A stretch of DNA of 64,000 nt from Lactobacillus sp. W8174 (GTDB lineage Bacteria; Bacillota; Bacilli; Lactobacillales; Lactobacillaceae). The notes under the pieces are model-generated. The model worked only from the letters and a program-made list of their open reading frames with translations. It ran no database searches and had not been told where the DNA came from. Below, piece after piece: positions 63,699-64,000 of the stretch. The stretch spans positions 1 to 64,000 of the forward strand of contig NZ_JACFRN010000006.1 in NCBI RefSeq assembly GCF_016100975.1, given 5' to 3'. The position numbers were made by a program, and so were the translations under genes. How positions within the stretch are numbered: position 1 is the stretch's first letter; every line of letters begins with the position of its first letter.

Positions 63699-64000
63699 TT
63701 AAAAGCCACCATAAATTTCATGAATAGACCTATATAATTCGTCATACAAAGGACTATAACTAATCAAAATATTTTTCTCTATATAGTAATGGTAAATTAA
63801 ATCTATAATTATGACTATTAACAATAATAAATATGGCCTGTGCCAGTTGTAGCCTCCGACTAGCAACCAAAGTAGAAGTAAAAAAACAAGCACATGCAGT
63901 ATTATGAGTTCAGTGCCCAAAATAGGGCTGCCAAATTTAAATAAAGGGTAACCAGTTAAAAAATAGGGTACAAATAATCCTAATACAAATAATAAGCAAT
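63699..64000 (-). CDS. Membrane protein, cut by the window edge
   Basis: The frame is open to the end of the window; at least 99 residues are visible and none need be the start. It contains several hydrophobic helices (for example GLFVPYFLTGYPLF, LIILHVLVFLLLLWLLVGG and LLLLIVIIIDLIYHYYIE). It ends 9 bases before the ATPase, so it is probably the permease of that transporter. A start at 63920 (TTG) is possible but unsupported. Confidence 0.65.
   Translation of the reverse strand, partial: CLLFVLGLFVPYFLTGYPLFKFGSPILGTELIILHVLVFLLLLWLLVGGYNWHRPYLLLLIVIIIDLIYHYYIEKNILISYSPLYDELYRSIHEIYGGF

Overview
The window is chromosomal DNA of a low-GC Firmicute and almost certainly a lactobacillus of the acidophilus/delbrueckii type. 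The evidence is low GC, strong AGGAGG-type ribosome sites, secreted proteins with S-layer-protein-like (SLAP) basic domains, folate-type ECF components, PepC and Pcp peptidases, and gene order that follows the Bacillus/Lactobacillus core in several long blocks. The species cannot be fixed from the sequence alone. Nearly all genes are on the minus strand; the few plus-strand genes are single transcription units.

Layout, left to right. 1-106: a short GC-rich fragment at the edge. 107-5776: a TetR-type regulator, then zwf-dinB-nrnA-cshB (transcribed right to left). 5886-12593: the DNA repair block mutS-mutL-ruvA-ruvB-yajC, ending in a clear terminator. 12730-14998: pcp with two membrane proteins (DUF979/DUF969). 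15126-17858: rex and groES-groEL, with a strong promoter between two CIRCE-like operators. 18138-24129: an ABC-F ATPase (plus strand), a small acetyltransferase and a three-gene ABC exporter with two equal-length permeases. 24752-27645: tsaB-rimI-tsaD and a folate-type ECF S component. 27701-35892: a thioesterase, then the housekeeping block dnaX-ebfC-recR-yaaL-tmk-darA-holB-yabA-rsmI, with the SRP RNA and tadA upstream of dnaX.

36013-44871 is the accessory region: nine secreted proteins in a row. They include two NlpC/P60 enzymes, a C39-type cysteine peptidase, a CAP protein, an L,D-transpeptidase, a D,D-carboxypeptidase, a SLAP/BspA-type surface protein and two unrecognised secreted proteins. 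They look like a cell-wall remodelling and surface-decoration cluster.

44989-59091 is the Bacillus-like block gltX-cysS-mrnC-rlmB-sigH-rpmG-secE-nusG-rplK-rplA ... rplJ-rplL, but a complete phosphate uptake operon (pstS-pstC-pstA-pstB-pstB-phoU) sits between rplA and rplJ. RNA control elements are visible: an L10 leader before rplJ and two similar hairpins before rplK and rplA that fit an L1 autoregulatory site. 59165-64000 holds radA, dut, a small GNAT-like protein, pepC and the end of another ABC transporter cut by the window edge.

The points most worth a second look are the MutL whose three C-terminal endonuclease motifs are all degenerate, the secreted cell-wall cluster with its two unknown members, the CIRCE element that doubles as the rex terminator, the paired L1-like RNA sites, and the duplicated-permease ABC exporter. 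I found no CRISPR array, prophage, transposase or rRNA/tRNA gene.
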